From: an uncultured Holophagaceae bacterium
Lineage (GTDB): Bacteria; Acidobacteriota; Holophagae; Holophagales; Holophagaceae
Length of the DNA: 64,000 nt
NCBI GenBank assembly: GCA_903913215.1
Contig: CAIWKE010000003.1
Location: forward strand, 1 to 64,000
Direction: 5' to 3'
Below are positions 50,461 to 59,523 of the stretch, piece by piece (position 1 is the first letter of the stretch; every line of letters starts with the position of its first letter). The notes beneath the pieces are model-generated. The model was not told the DNA's origin and ran no database searches. It saw nothing but the letters and a program-made list of their open reading frames with translations. The position numbers and the translations under genes were made by a program.

Positions 50461-51506
50461 ACGCCCATCCGCCCCATCCACTCCATCCCTTGCACCCCAG
50501 GACCATCGCCATCAACGGCCTGGGCCGCATCGGACGCCTGGCTGTCCGGCGCCTAGGCGCCGCGCCCGAGGAACTGCTGGCCGCCGTGAACGATCCAGCC
50601 CCCCTGGACCAGGTGCTCCACTTGCTGCGCCAGGATTCGGTGCACGGCCGCAGTGCCCTGCCCATCGAGGGCCACACGGAGGCGGGTCAGGACTACCTGC
50701 TGCTGGGCGCCCGGATGGTGCCGCTCTACCACGAGCCCGACCCCGCCCTGATCCCCTTCCCCGAAGCCACCCGCCTGGTGGTGGAGGCCAGCGGGCGCTT
50801 CACCAGCCGCACCGCCGCCGCCCAACACCTGAAGGGTGCCGTGTCCCACGTGCTCATCAGCTCTCCCAGCCCCGACGCCGACTTCACGGCCATCGCCCCA
50901 GTGAATGGCGAGGAGCTGGACCCCAGGCGCCACCGCATCATCTCCAACGCAAGCTGCACCGCCCACGCCACGGCCCCCATGCTGAAGATCCTGGACGAGG
51001 CCTTCGGCCTGGATGCCGCGGGCATGAGCACTGTGCACGTGGTCACCAATGACCAGCGCCTCCTGGACCAGGCCCACCCGGACCGCCGCCGGGGCCGCGC
51101 GGCCTTCCAGAGCATCATCCCCACTACCTCCAGCGCCTTCGGCGCCCTGCACCGGGCCCTGCCTGACCTGCCGCCGGGCTTCGACGGCGTGGCCGTGCGC
51201 GTGCCCGTGCTGAGCGTGAACCTGGTGGACCTGGTGGCCACCCTGCGGCACGACACGGACCTCGAGGGTGTGAAGGCCGCCTTCGCCCGCGCCGCCGCTG
51301 GCCCCTGGCGGGGCCTCGTGGCCCTGGCCGACCCCCACACCGTCAGCTGTGATATCACCGGCCGCAGCGAAAGCGTCATCGTAGATCTCGACCTCACCCA
51401 CCTGCTGGGGCGGCGCTTCGTGAAGGTCCTCGGCTGGCACGACAACGAAACCGGCTACGCCGCCCGGCTCTGCGACCTCGTGGTGGACCTGGCCGGGCGG
51501 ATTTGA
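50457..51506 (+). CDS. GAPDH-like dehydrogenase (divergent)
   Basis: This 349-aa GAPDH-fold protein has IAINGLGRIGRLAVRRLGAAP, DSVHGRSALPI, VEASGRFTSRTAAAQHLKGAVSHVLIS, the catalytic cysteine in SNASCTAHATAPMLKIL, the histidine in MSTVHVVTNDQRLLDQAHP, and WHDNETGYAARLCDL. The normal SCTTNC is changed to SCTAHA, so cofactor or substrate contacts differ. It could be GAPDH or an erythrose-4-phosphate dehydrogenase relative. It starts at ATG 50457 with a 4-nt overlap with the cysteine-less paralogue, so equal expression is likely. A His/Pro-rich N-terminal tag (HPPHPLHPLHP) precedes the fold. Confidence 0.9.
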   Translation: MNAHPPHPLHPLHPRTIAINGLGRIGRLAVRRLGAAPEELLAAVNDPAPLDQVLHLLRQDSVHGRSALPIEGHTEAGQDYLLLGARMVPLYHEPDPALIPFPEATRLVVEASGRFTSRTAAAQHLKGAVSHVLISSPSPDADFTAIAPVNGEELDPRRHRIISNASCTAHATAPMLKILDEAFGLDAAGMSTVHVVTNDQRLLDQAHPDRRRGRAAFQSIIPTTSSAFGALHRALPDLPPGFDGVAVRVPVLSVNLVDLVATLRHDTDLEGVKAAFARAAAGPWRGLVALADPHTVSCDITGRSESVIVDLDLTHLLGRRFVKVLGWHDNETGYAARLCDLVVDLAGRI

Positions 51507-51522
51507 GCGACTGAAAAGATGG

Positions 51523-51613
51523 ACCACCAAGACACCAAGCCACCAAGAAAAGCGCACCAACTAACGATCAACTGTCCCCCCTACCCTTCTTGGTGCCTTG
51601 GTGGTGATCAGTT
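51523..51613. repeat. Inverted-repeat element R8 (CCAAG subfamily)
   Basis: ACCACCAAGACACCAAGCCA opens the left arm and CTTGGTGCCTTGGTGGTGATCAGTT closes the right, with about 38 nt between. GATCAACTG also occurs in the loop. It fills the gap between the convergent GAPDH-like and BaiN-like genes. Confidence 0.78.
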
Positions 51614-51619
51614 CAATTT

Positions 51620-52852
51620 TTAGATCAGGCTGCCTGCCGCGTACCCGGTGCTGAAGGCGGCTTGCAGGTTGTAGCCGCCCACAGGGCCGTCGAGATTCAG
51701 CAGTTCGCCGCAGACCCGGAGGTTCTCCCAGCCGCGCAGCAGCATGCGGTGGGGATCCACGGCCCCCAGGTCCACACCCCCGGCGGCGACCTCCCCCCGG
51801 GCCAGGGGCACGGGCTGGGGCTCGCCCAGGGGGAGGGCCGTCACCAGAGCCACCAGGGCGCGGCGATAGGGCTTGGTAAGGTCCTTGAGCATGAGGTCCT
51901 TCGGCAGGCCCGCCGACGTCAGGAGGGGCTCCACCAGCCGCTCGGGCAGGTACCGCTGGGTCCAGGTGGAGGCGAGGAGGCGCGGGTTGTCTCGCTGTTC
52001 CGCCTGTATGGTCGCGTCCAGGGCCTCAGGAGATTCAAGGGTGCTGGCGTAGCTGAGCCAGGCCGCGCCCTCGCGGCGGGCCCGCTCCACGGCCTGGCTC
52101 AGCTCCAGGGCTGCGGGGCCCGTGATGCCCGCGCGTGTGAACAGGATGTCGCCCTCGAAGGCGGCGAGGCGGCGGCCCTCGGGGCCGACGCTGAGGCGCA
52201 GGGAGCCTCCGCGCAGGGCCACGCCCTCCCTGGCGGGGCGGGCCTGCTGAAGCGGGATGGGCGCCAGGGCCGGAAACCAGGGTTGCACTGGGACGCCCAG
52301 GCCCTTGAGCCAACCCAGCACCTCGCCCCGGGTGCCGGTCTCGGGGTAGCTGGCGCCCCCCGTGGCCAGGATGATGTGCTCAGCTAGGAGGCGCTCCCCG
52401 TCCACCAGCAGGCCTTCCAGGTGCGGGCTGCGGCCCAGGAGTCCCGCGACCCGGGCGCCCAGGCGGACCTCGACCCCCGCGCGGCGCACCAGGGCCTCGA
52501 AGGCCTCCACCACGGCGCCGGCGCTGCCGGGCCGATCCAGGGGAAAGACCCGGCCGTTGTCCCGCACGTAGGTGTGCAGGCCCTCGCGGCGCAGCAGGTC
52601 CTGGAGATCCTCATTGTCGAAGGCGTGGAGGGAGGGCCGCAGGAAGCGGGCCTGATCCTTGGCGAAGGCGCCCAGCAGTTCCTTCGGCGGCCCTGCATGG
52701 GTGAGGTTGCACTTGCCCCCGCCGCTGATACGCAGCTTCACGCCCAGGCGGCCATTGGCCTCCAGGAGGGTGACCCGGTGCCCCAGGCAGGCCGCCCGCC
52801 AGGCCGCCACCAGCCCCGCCGCACCCCCACCCACCACAATCACAGTCGCCAT
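51620..52852 (-). CDS. FAD-dependent oxidoreductase of the HI0933/BaiN family
   Basis: This 410-aa flavoprotein begins with a dinucleotide-binding motif (TVIVVGGGAAGLVAAWRAACLGHRV) and the family signature LRISGGGKCNLTHAGP. HIILATGGASYPETGTRG, FTRAGITGPAALELSQ and the C-terminal AAGGVDLGAVDP...LLNLDGPVGGYNLQAAFSTGYAAGSLI are also characteristic. Some relatives reduce bile-acid or other unsaturated compounds, but most have unknown substrates. It is monocistronic and flanked on both sides by repeat elements R8 and R9. Confidence 0.93.
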   Translation of the reverse strand: MATVIVVGGGAAGLVAAWRAACLGHRVTLLEANGRLGVKLRISGGGKCNLTHAGPPKELLGAFAKDQARFLRPSLHAFDNEDLQDLLRREGLHTYVRDNGRVFPLDRPGSAGAVVEAFEALVRRAGVEVRLGARVAGLLGRSPHLEGLLVDGERLLAEHIILATGGASYPETGTRGEVLGWLKGLGVPVQPWFPALAPIPLQQARPAREGVALRGGSLRLSVGPEGRRLAAFEGDILFTRAGITGPAALELSQAVERARREGAAWLSYASTLESPEALDATIQAEQRDNPRLLASTWTQRYLPERLVEPLLTSAGLPKDLMLKDLTKPYRRALVALVTALPLGEPQPVPLARGEVAAGGVDLGAVDPHRMLLRGWENLRVCGELLNLDGPVGGYNLQAAFSTGYAAGSLI

Positions 52853-52875
52853 GGATTCATCATGGCCTAGGTGCT

Positions 52876-53012
52876 ACTGACCCAACACGAAGACTCGAAG
52901 ACGCGAAGAAGGAAAAACATGAAGGCACCCTGGCCATCTGGGGCATCCCCATGGGGCCGGAGGTCAGGGCAGCGGGCAGGTTGCACCTTCGTGTCTTCGT
53001 GTTAGATCAGTT
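52876..53012. repeat. Inverted-repeat element R9 (CGAAGA subfamily)
   Basis: ACTGACCCAACACGAAGACT opens the left arm, and CACCTTCGTGTCTTCGTGTT closes the right, ending AGATCAGTTAATCAG. The unpaired middle of about 70 nt contains a GC-rich hairpin (GGGGCATCCCCATGGGGCC). The element lies between the BaiN-like gene and purE. Confidence 0.8.
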
Positions 53013-53069
53013 AATCAGCTAATCAGTTAACCTTGACGTTCACTCGACCGTCCACACAGGAGGCTCTTC

Positions 53070-53561
53070 ATGGCTAACTCACCGCTTGTGGGCCTCATCA
53101 TGGGCTCTCGCTCGGACTGGGAGACCATGGAGCATGCGGCGGCGACGCTGAAGGACCTGGGCGTGCCCTTCGAGGCGGAAGTGGTCAGCGCCCACCGCAC
53201 GCCGGACAAACTCTTCAGCTACTGCGAGCAGGCCGAGGGCCGGGGGCTGCGCGTGATCATCGCCGGGGCCGGAGGCGCCGCCCACCTGCCGGGCATGGCC
53301 GCCGCCAAGACCGCCCTGCCCGTGCTGGGCGTCCCCGTGCAGAGCAAGGCTCTGAATGGCATGGACTCTCTGCTGTCCATCGTGCAGATGCCCGCAGGCA
53401 TCCCCGTGGGCACCCTGGCCATCGGCAAGGCCGGGGCCGTGAATGCAGCCCTCCTGGCGGCGGCCATCCTGGCGGGCACCGACGATTCCCTCCGCGCCCG
53501 CCTGCGGGCCTACCGCGAGGCCCAGACGCAGAAGGTCCTGCTGAATGACCGCCTGCCCTGA
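53070..53561 (+). CDS. purE: N5-carboxyaminoimidazole ribonucleotide mutase
   Basis: PurE moves the carboxyl group of N5-CAIR to form CAIR in purine synthesis. The 163-aa protein is of class I type with [57 protein letters not shown] and [17 protein letters not shown]. The ATG has AGGAGG 6 nt upstream. The partner purK is not next to it. A TTGACG element lies about 30-40 nt upstream. Confidence 0.95.
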   Translation: MANSPLVGLIMGSRSDWETMEHAAATLKDLGVPFEAEVVSAHRTPDKLFSYCEQAEGRGLRVIIAGAGGAAHLPGMAAAKTALPVLGVPVQSKALNGMDSLLSIVQMPAGIPVGTLAIGKAGAVNAALLAAAILAGTDDSLRARLRAYREAQTQKVLLNDRLP

Positions 53562-53597
53562 GGCTCTGAAGGTGGCCCCGAGCGGCTAGACTGAGGC

Positions 53598-54725
53598 ATG
53601 TCCCGCATCGGTTTCAGCACCCCCCACCCCGCCCAGCTCCGCCGCTTCGGCCGGGTGTTCTACCCCGCGGGCCAGCGGCTGCAGAAGGCCCTGGCGGAGT
53701 ACGTGAACGAACCCGACCGCCCGGATCAGCTGGTGATCCTGGAGCATGACCCGGTCTTCACCCTGGGCCGCAACGCCACTCCTGCCGATATCCATATGAG
53801 CGACGACTTCCTGGCCACCCAGGGGGTCAGCGTCCACCGCACGGATCGCGGTGGCGAGGTCACCTACCACGGCCCCGGCCAGATCGTGGCCTATCCCATC
53901 TGCAACCTGCGTGGGGGCCGCGAGGATGTGGGCCGCTTGGTGCGGGGCCTGGAGGAGGCCATGATCCGCACGGCTGCGGACTTTGGCGTGGTGGCGGACC
54001 GCCTCAAGGGCGCTCCCGGCATCTGGGTAGAAACCACCCGGGGCCCTGAGAAACTGGGCGCCATCGGCCTCCACCTCAGCCGCTGGATCAGCACTCACGG
54101 CATCGCCTTCAACGTGGCCCCCAACCTGGACCACTTCAAGTGGATCACCCCCTGCGGCTTCACGGACAAGGGCGTGTGCAGCCTGGCCTCCTTGCTGGGC
54201 GACGCAGTCCCCACCTGGACCGAGGCCACGGACCGCCTCCAGACCCACCTGATCGAGCAACTGGCCCTGGAGCTGCAGCCCACCCGGGCCCCCAGCCGCA
54301 GCGTCTCCGCCCTCACCTGGCGCCGAGGCGCCGGGGGGCCCGAGGTCCTCATGATGCTGCGGGTGCCCTCCCATGGCCTCTGGTGGCAGAGCGTCACGGG
54401 CATGATGGAGCCAGGCGAGGAGCCCGAGCAGACCGCCCACCGGGAGCTCATGGAAGAGACGGGGCTCACGGGCACGCTGCGCCCCCTAGGCCTTTCCCAC
54501 AGTTTCTGGGTGGATTCCACCATCATCCACTTCCCGGATCCCGAACCCCGCTTCAATACCGAGATCTGCTTTTCCATGGAGGTGGCCCCGGAGGCCTTGG
54601 TCCGTCTGGAGCCCGCAGAGCACAGCGAGTACTTCTGGTGCGGCCTGGCTGAGGCCCACGACCTCACCAAGTGGGAGGGCTCCAAATCCGCCATCCGGCT
54701 GCTGCAGGCGGTACTTCAGGCCTGA
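53598..54725 (+). CDS. lipB: Octanoyltransferase LipB fused to a Nudix hydrolase
   Basis: This 375-aa frame joins LipB (residues about 1-225) to a Nudix domain (about 232-375). The LipB part transfers octanoate from acyl carrier protein to lipoyl domains. It shows LVILEHDPVFTLGRNA, HRTDRGGEVTYHGPGQIVAYPI, EKLGAIGLHLSRWISTHGIAFNV (catalytic Lys) and WITPCGFTDKGVCSL (catalytic Cys). The Nudix box is GMMEPGEEPEQTAHRELMEETG, with WWQSVTG before and FNTEICFSMEV after. The box and flanks resemble NudB (dihydroneopterin triphosphate diphosphatase). The ATG is near GAGG. The join is within one frame with no stop, so it is a real fusion or a bifunctional gene. Confidence 0.92.
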   Translation: MSRIGFSTPHPAQLRRFGRVFYPAGQRLQKALAEYVNEPDRPDQLVILEHDPVFTLGRNATPADIHMSDDFLATQGVSVHRTDRGGEVTYHGPGQIVAYPICNLRGGREDVGRLVRGLEEAMIRTAADFGVVADRLKGAPGIWVETTRGPEKLGAIGLHLSRWISTHGIAFNVAPNLDHFKWITPCGFTDKGVCSLASLLGDAVPTWTEATDRLQTHLIEQLALELQPTRAPSRSVSALTWRRGAGGPEVLMMLRVPSHGLWWQSVTGMMEPGEEPEQTAHRELMEETGLTGTLRPLGLSHSFWVDSTIIHFPDPEPRFNTEICFSMEVAPEALVRLEPAEHSEYFWCGLAEAHDLTKWEGSKSAIRLLQAVLQA

Positions 54726-54769
54726 GGAGCCCCGGGGCCGATTCCTCAGCCTCGTGACGCCCAGGGCCG

Positions 54770-56527
54770 ATGAGAAGGCTACAGCCCGCTTCCCAGGTGC
54801 TCATGGCTTCAGGCGCTCCCATTCAGCCCAGGTACTCCCTCCCCCTCATCCTGGGCGGAAGCACGCTGCTCCTGGCCAGCTTTGGGGGTTTGCTCTCCGT
54901 CCTGCCCCAGCCCATGGTGCAGCCCGCGGTGGGCTTGGGGCTCCTCGGCGCCAACCTGGTGGTCCTGGCCCTCATGATCCGCCGGTCCTCGGAACCGGGT
55001 CCTGAGCAGTGGGGCTGGCGGCTGCTGGCCCTCAGCTTCGTGGGGGCCGTGGTCTCCAACCTCTTTCTTGCAGCGACGCCCTCTCCGCTGACCCGGGTCA
55101 GTCCCGCCGAGGTGGCCTTCTTCAGTCTGCATGGCGTCATGGCCTGCCTTCAGGCCGGCGCCCTCCTCGCCTGGCCCCTGCGCACCCCAGACCGGCGCAG
55201 CCACCAGCTCATGAGTTTCCTGGGCAGCCTCCTGTTCGCGGCCTCACTCTTCCTTCTCGCCTGGACCCTGACTCTCGGGCCCGAGCTGGAGCGGGGCCAC
55301 TGGCCCATCTTCTTCCGGATGCTGGGCCTCAGCCTGCGCCTGGCCCTGGTGGGCGGGGCCACCTCCTACTTCCTGGCGGACGACCCCCGGCGGCTGCGGG
55401 GACCGATCGGGCTGGTCTTCCTGGCGGCCGTGGTGCTGGGCACCGTCATCCTGCTCCTGCGGCCCGTCCTCTACGACAGCCACTCCGTCCTCCAGGGCTC
55501 CCCCTTGCTGGGCATCGTCCTGGGTGCCCCCGTGGCCTTCGGCCTCGCGGCTTGGCTGCGGCTGCCCGTGGAGGTATCCGAAGGCCAGGCCCGGCTCCGG
55601 GTGCCCCTGGTGGAGGGCCTGCTCTACCTGCCCTTCCTGGCCGTGGGGGGCGTGCTGATCCGCGCTGCGCTGCAGCACCGGGGCCAACTCACCATCCCCC
55701 TCATGGGCTTCGTGGCGGTGAGCGCCCTGCTCCTGGTGCGGCAGTTCCTCCTGCTGCGTGAGGTGCGCCGGGCCAACGAGCACCTGGAGACCCGGGTGCT
55801 GGAGCGGACCCGCAAGCTGGAGGAGATGCAACGCATCATGCTCCGCTCGGAGCGCCTGAACGCTGTGGGGGTGCTTGGCGCTGGCTTGGCGCACGACCTG
55901 AACAACGCCCTCATGGTGGTGCGGGCGTCCACGGAGTTGGCCTGGCTCAAAACCCAGGAGGGCCTGCCTCCAGCCATGGCCGACCTGGACCGGATTCTTG
56001 TAGCCGCGGACCAGTCCGCGGCCCTCACCGGACGGCTCATGGCCTTCGCCCGCCAGGAAGATGAGCAGCTGGGCCTCCTGAATCTGGTCGAAGAACTCGG
56101 CCACCTGGAGCCCATCCTGCGAATGATCCTGGCCAAACAAATCGCACTGCGCCTGGACCTCTGCGAAGGGCTGGTAGCGGTCACGGGCTCGCGCAACCAC
56201 CTGGAGCAGATCCTCGTGAACCTGGTGGCCAATGCCCGCGACGCCATGCCCGACGGCGGGTCCATCCAGATCCGGCTCCGGGCGGAGCGGCAGGGCAAGG
56301 CCCCCGTGGCCATCCTGGAGGTGGCCGATGATGGCCACGGCATGGAGGTAAAGGTGCTGGAGCGAATCTTCGAGCCCCTCTACACCACCAAGGCCCCGGG
56401 CAAGGGCACGGGCCTGGGCCTCAGCTCCGTGCGGCACCTGGTGCTGGCCTGTGGCGGCACCATCGAGGTGGTCTCCGAGCCCGGTCAGGGCAGCTGCTTC
56501 TGCCTGAGGTTCCCGCTGCGGAGCTGA
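54770..56527 (+). CDS. Membrane sensor histidine kinase
   Basis: This 585-aa protein has about eight N-terminal membrane helices (for example [60 protein letters not shown]). A coiled-coil linker ([24 protein letters not shown]) follows. The kinase core has a phosphoacceptor histidine in [18 protein letters not shown] and ATPase motifs [20 protein letters not shown] and [11 protein letters not shown]. The sensor is a membrane domain without a recognisable ligand-binding module. It is orphan: no response regulator is next to it. ATG 54770 and 54803 are both possible starts. Confidence 0.88.
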   Translation: MRRLQPASQVLMASGAPIQPRYSLPLILGGSTLLLASFGGLLSVLPQPMVQPAVGLGLLGANLVVLALMIRRSSEPGPEQWGWRLLALSFVGAVVSNLFLAATPSPLTRVSPAEVAFFSLHGVMACLQAGALLAWPLRTPDRRSHQLMSFLGSLLFAASLFLLAWTLTLGPELERGHWPIFFRMLGLSLRLALVGGATSYFLADDPRRLRGPIGLVFLAAVVLGTVILLLRPVLYDSHSVLQGSPLLGIVLGAPVAFGLAAWLRLPVEVSEGQARLRVPLVEGLLYLPFLAVGGVLIRAALQHRGQLTIPLMGFVAVSALLLVRQFLLLREVRRANEHLETRVLERTRKLEEMQRIMLRSERLNAVGVLGAGLAHDLNNALMVVRASTELAWLKTQEGLPPAMADLDRILVAADQSAALTGRLMAFARQEDEQLGLLNLVEELGHLEPILRMILAKQIALRLDLCEGLVAVTGSRNHLEQILVNLVANARDAMPDGGSIQIRLRAERQGKAPVAILEVADDGHGMEVKVLERIFEPLYTTKAPGKGTGLGLSSVRHLVLACGGTIEVVSEPGQGSCFCLRFPLRS

Positions 56528-56637
56528 GAATCAGGCTCCAGCCCCGTCCCAGTCTGTGATTCCCGTCATGGCCCAGGCTTCCACGCCTGCTGGAAGACTC
56601 TGCCTTGGTAACCTGGAACACACACTCCGGAGATCCC

Positions 56638-57777
56638 ATGTTCCCAGTCTTCACCGAGGACCAGTCTGCCATCCGCGAAGCCGCGCGGGACTTCGCCAGG
56701 GCGGAGATCGAGCCCGGCGCCGCGGCCCGGGATCTCAACAGCGAGTTCCCCGCCGAGATCATCCGGCAGCTGGGCGAGATGGGCTTCCTGGGCATGACCG
56801 TGCCCGAGGCTTACGGAGGCGCGGGTGTGGACTTCCTCAGCTACATCCTGGCCCTGGAGCAGGTGGCCTACGCGGACGCCTCTGTGGCCGTGACCATGAG
56901 CGTGAACAATTCCGTGGCCTGCGGGCCCATCCTCGCCTTCGGCACCGAGGCGCAAAAGCAGACCTACCTGCGGCCCCTGGCCAACGGCGAGCTGCTGGGG
57001 GGCTTCATGCTCACGGAACCCGACGCGGGTTCCGATGCTTCGGCCCTCAAGTGCCGGGCCATCAAGGTCGAGGGCGGGTGGCACCTGAACGGCGCCAAGG
57101 CCTGGATCACCAATGGCGGCGTGGGCCGCTACTTCGTCATCATGGCCCGCACGGACCCCGACAAGGGCAAGCGGGGCATCAGCGCCTTCATCCTCGACGC
57201 CCACCAGCCCGGGGTGCTCATGGGCCGCCCCGAGGCCAAGATGGGCCTGCGCTCCAGCAAGACGGTCATGGTCACGCTGGAGGACGCCTTCGTGCCCGAC
57301 GACGCCATCCTGGGCAAGCCCGGGGATGGCTTGAAGGTGGCCTTCGGCGGCCTGGACGGGGGCCGCGTGGGCATCGCCGCCCAGGCCCTGGGCATCGCCC
57401 AGCGGGCCATGGACGAGAGTCTGGCCTATGCCCGGACCCGGATCTCCTTCGGCAAGCCCATCGGCGAGCACCAGATGATCCAGACCTACTTGGCGGAGAT
57501 GGAGGCCCGGCTCCAGGCCTCGCGCCTGCTGGTCTACCGCGCCGCCGCCCTGAAGGAGGCTGGCCGCCCCTGCACCGTGGAGGCAGCCACGGCCAAGCTC
57601 TTCACCACCGAAAGCGCCGTGTGGATCTGTGACCGGGCCGTCCAGATCCACGGGGGCTATGGGTATTCCCACGAGTACCTGGTGGAGCGCCTTTACCGCG
57701 ACATCCGGGTGACCACCATTTACGAGGGCACCAGCGAGATCCAGCGCATGGTGATCGCCCGGGAATTGTTGAGGTAA
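56638..57777 (+). CDS. Acyl-CoA dehydrogenase (short-chain type)
   Basis: This 379-aa flavoenzyme forms the alpha-beta double bond of acyl-CoA esters, or reduces enoyl-CoA when run in reverse. It shows FTEDQSAIREAARDFARAEI, VPEAYGGAGVDFLSY, MLTEPDAGSDASALK and AWITNGGVGRYFVIMART. QIHGGYGYSHEYLVERLYRDIRVTTIYEGTSEIQRMVIAREL ends it, with the catalytic glutamate in YEGT. Sequence features fit butyryl-CoA dehydrogenase-like enzymes. The fit with crotonase, Ptb and Buk elsewhere in the window is suggestive, though etfAB are not here. GGAG lies 6 nt before ATG 56638. Confidence 0.92.
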   Translation: MFPVFTEDQSAIREAARDFARAEIEPGAAARDLNSEFPAEIIRQLGEMGFLGMTVPEAYGGAGVDFLSYILALEQVAYADASVAVTMSVNNSVACGPILAFGTEAQKQTYLRPLANGELLGGFMLTEPDAGSDASALKCRAIKVEGGWHLNGAKAWITNGGVGRYFVIMARTDPDKGKRGISAFILDAHQPGVLMGRPEAKMGLRSSKTVMVTLEDAFVPDDAILGKPGDGLKVAFGGLDGGRVGIAAQALGIAQRAMDESLAYARTRISFGKPIGEHQMIQTYLAEMEARLQASRLLVYRAAALKEAGRPCTVEAATAKLFTTESAVWICDRAVQIHGGYGYSHEYLVERLYRDIRVTTIYEGTSEIQRMVIARELLR

Positions 57778-57924
57778 GTTTATTCAACACCTGATGAATT
57801 ACCGCTTGCCCTCATCTTGCGAGGGAGACATCCTTGCAGGTGGGTTAATCTAAACCGGTCCCAGGACTCGTCCGTAGGCCCTGTGTTCCCGGTGGCAGTT
57901 CTTTTCGATCTTCAAGGAGTGGTG

Positions 57925-59430
57925 ATGACGCGTCTCCCGATCCTCCCGGCCCTACTGGTGGCCTTCTCCCTGGTGGCCCAGGATGCGCCCAAGGTGGCCG
58001 CCGCCACCAAGCTGACCCTTCAGGACGCCATCGAGACCTCCCTCAAGAACAACCTTCAGGTCCAGATCGCCAAGGAGACCCGCAAGTCCACCCAGGCTGG
58101 TGTATGGATCGAAGAGGGCGCCTTCGACTGGAACCTCAACGCCGGGCTGAATGTCAGTAAGATCAAGAACGGCATCAACCCCGTCCTGAGTGGAGCCCCC
58201 GGCTTCGAAAGCAACACCAGCTTCAACCGTGGCCTCACGGTGGGCTCTACCAAGGCCTTCGGCTGGGGCGGCAGCCTCAACCTGAGCTACGCCCCCACCT
58301 ATGGCACGGTCGTGGACCCCCGCCTTGGCTACAGTTCCACGGCCACCCCCTATGACGGCAGCTTTTCCGCCACCTACTCCCAGAGCCTGCTCCAGAACTT
58401 CGGCCGCGACGTCACCGAGAGCCGCCTCATCGTGGCCCGCAAGAGCGCCCAGGCTGCGGACCTGACCTTCCAGCTCACCATCATCAACCTGGTGGCCAGC
58501 ACCGAGTCCGCCTACTGGGATGTGGTTTACGCCCAGAAGAACCTGGGCAACAAGCAGCAGGCCCTGGCCCTGTCCCAGCAGCAGCTCAAGGAGAACCAGA
58601 TCCGCGTGCAGGTGGGCACCCTGGCCCCCATCGAGGTCACCTCCTCCGAGGCTTCTGTGGCCCAGGCGGAGCAGGACATCATCGCCGCCGAGGCCCAGCT
58701 CCTCAATGCCAAGGACGCCCTTATCCGGGCCCTCTACCCCGCTTCCGATCGCCCCGCCGGCGTGGAGATGCTCGACGCCCCCAGTGTCCAGCCCCTGGCC
58801 TTCAACGAGGCCGATACCGAGAAGCAGGCCATGGCCAGCCGCCTGGAGCTGAAGGCCGCCCGCCTGGATCTGGAGTCCAAGCAGGTGCTGGAGCACGCCG
58901 CCGCCAACCGCACCCTGCCCCAGCTGAACGCCTTCGCCACCTACAACGCCAATGCCGCCTCACAGACTGCCTCCGATGGCCTCTCTGCCGTGAACAAGGA
59001 CCTCTTCAAGGGCAACTACCCCGGCTACACCGTGGGGCTCCAGTTCTCCATGCCCATCCAGAACCGCGCCGCCAAGGGCAACCAGGCCCAGGCCCGTGCC
59101 AGCCTGCGCTCCAGTGAGCTGAACCTCCACGACCAGGAGCTGGGCATCACCCTCGAGGTGCGCACCGCCTACCGCACCCTGGAGGCCTCCGGCAAGGGCG
59201 TCGCCGCCGCGGAGAAGACCCGCATCTTCCGTGAGAAGGATCTGGACGCGGAGAAGAAGAAGTTCGACAACGGCATGAGCACCAACTTCCTGGTTCTGTC
59301 CAAGCTCAACGACCTGAACACCGCCAAGGGCAACGAGCTGCAGGCGCAGATCACCTACGCCAAGTCCGTGACCGCTCTGGAGAAGGCCATGGGCCACCTC
59401 CTGGAAGCCCGGAAGTTCGAGGTCAAGTAG
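57925..59430 (+). CDS. TolC-family outer-membrane efflux protein
   Basis: This 501-aa protein has a signal peptide (MTRLPILPALLVAFSLVAQ) and two TolC-type halves with long alpha-helical hairpins. LTLQDAIETSLKNNLQVQIAKE, ESRLIVARKSAQAADLTFQL and VGTLAPIEVTSSEASVAQAEQDI mark the first. GLQFSMPIQNRAAKGNQAQA and LEVRTAYRTLEASGKGVAAAEK mark the second. It forms the outer-membrane channel for a tripartite exporter or type I secretion system, whose inner-membrane parts are not in the window. AGGAG precedes ATG 57925. A 17-bp hairpin follows. Confidence 0.9.
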   Translation: MTRLPILPALLVAFSLVAQDAPKVAAATKLTLQDAIETSLKNNLQVQIAKETRKSTQAGVWIEEGAFDWNLNAGLNVSKIKNGINPVLSGAPGFESNTSFNRGLTVGSTKAFGWGGSLNLSYAPTYGTVVDPRLGYSSTATPYDGSFSATYSQSLLQNFGRDVTESRLIVARKSAQAADLTFQLTIINLVASTESAYWDVVYAQKNLGNKQQALALSQQQLKENQIRVQVGTLAPIEVTSSEASVAQAEQDIIAAEAQLLNAKDALIRALYPASDRPAGVEMLDAPSVQPLAFNEADTEKQAMASRLELKAARLDLESKQVLEHAAANRTLPQLNAFATYNANAASQTASDGLSAVNKDLFKGNYPGYTVGLQFSMPIQNRAAKGNQAQARASLRSSELNLHDQELGITLEVRTAYRTLEASGKGVAAAEKTRIFREKDLDAEKKKFDNGMSTNFLVLSKLNDLNTAKGNELQAQITYAKSVTALEKAMGHLLEARKFEVK

Positions 59431-59450
59431 GCATTCCCTTGCAGTTCATA

Positions 59451-59488
59451 CCTGCAAATCGGGCCCCATGCGGGGCCCGATTTGCAGG
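59451..59488. terminator. 17-bp perfect hairpin after tolC
   Basis: CCTGCAAATCGGGCCCC and its exact complement flank the loop atgc, 20 nt past the stop codon. No T-run follows. The CTGCAAATC end is also found in the palindrome near mtgA. Confidence 0.6.
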
Positions 59489-59523
59489 GAGCGCCGCTTC
59501 GCGGCCCATGGTTTGATCAGTTT

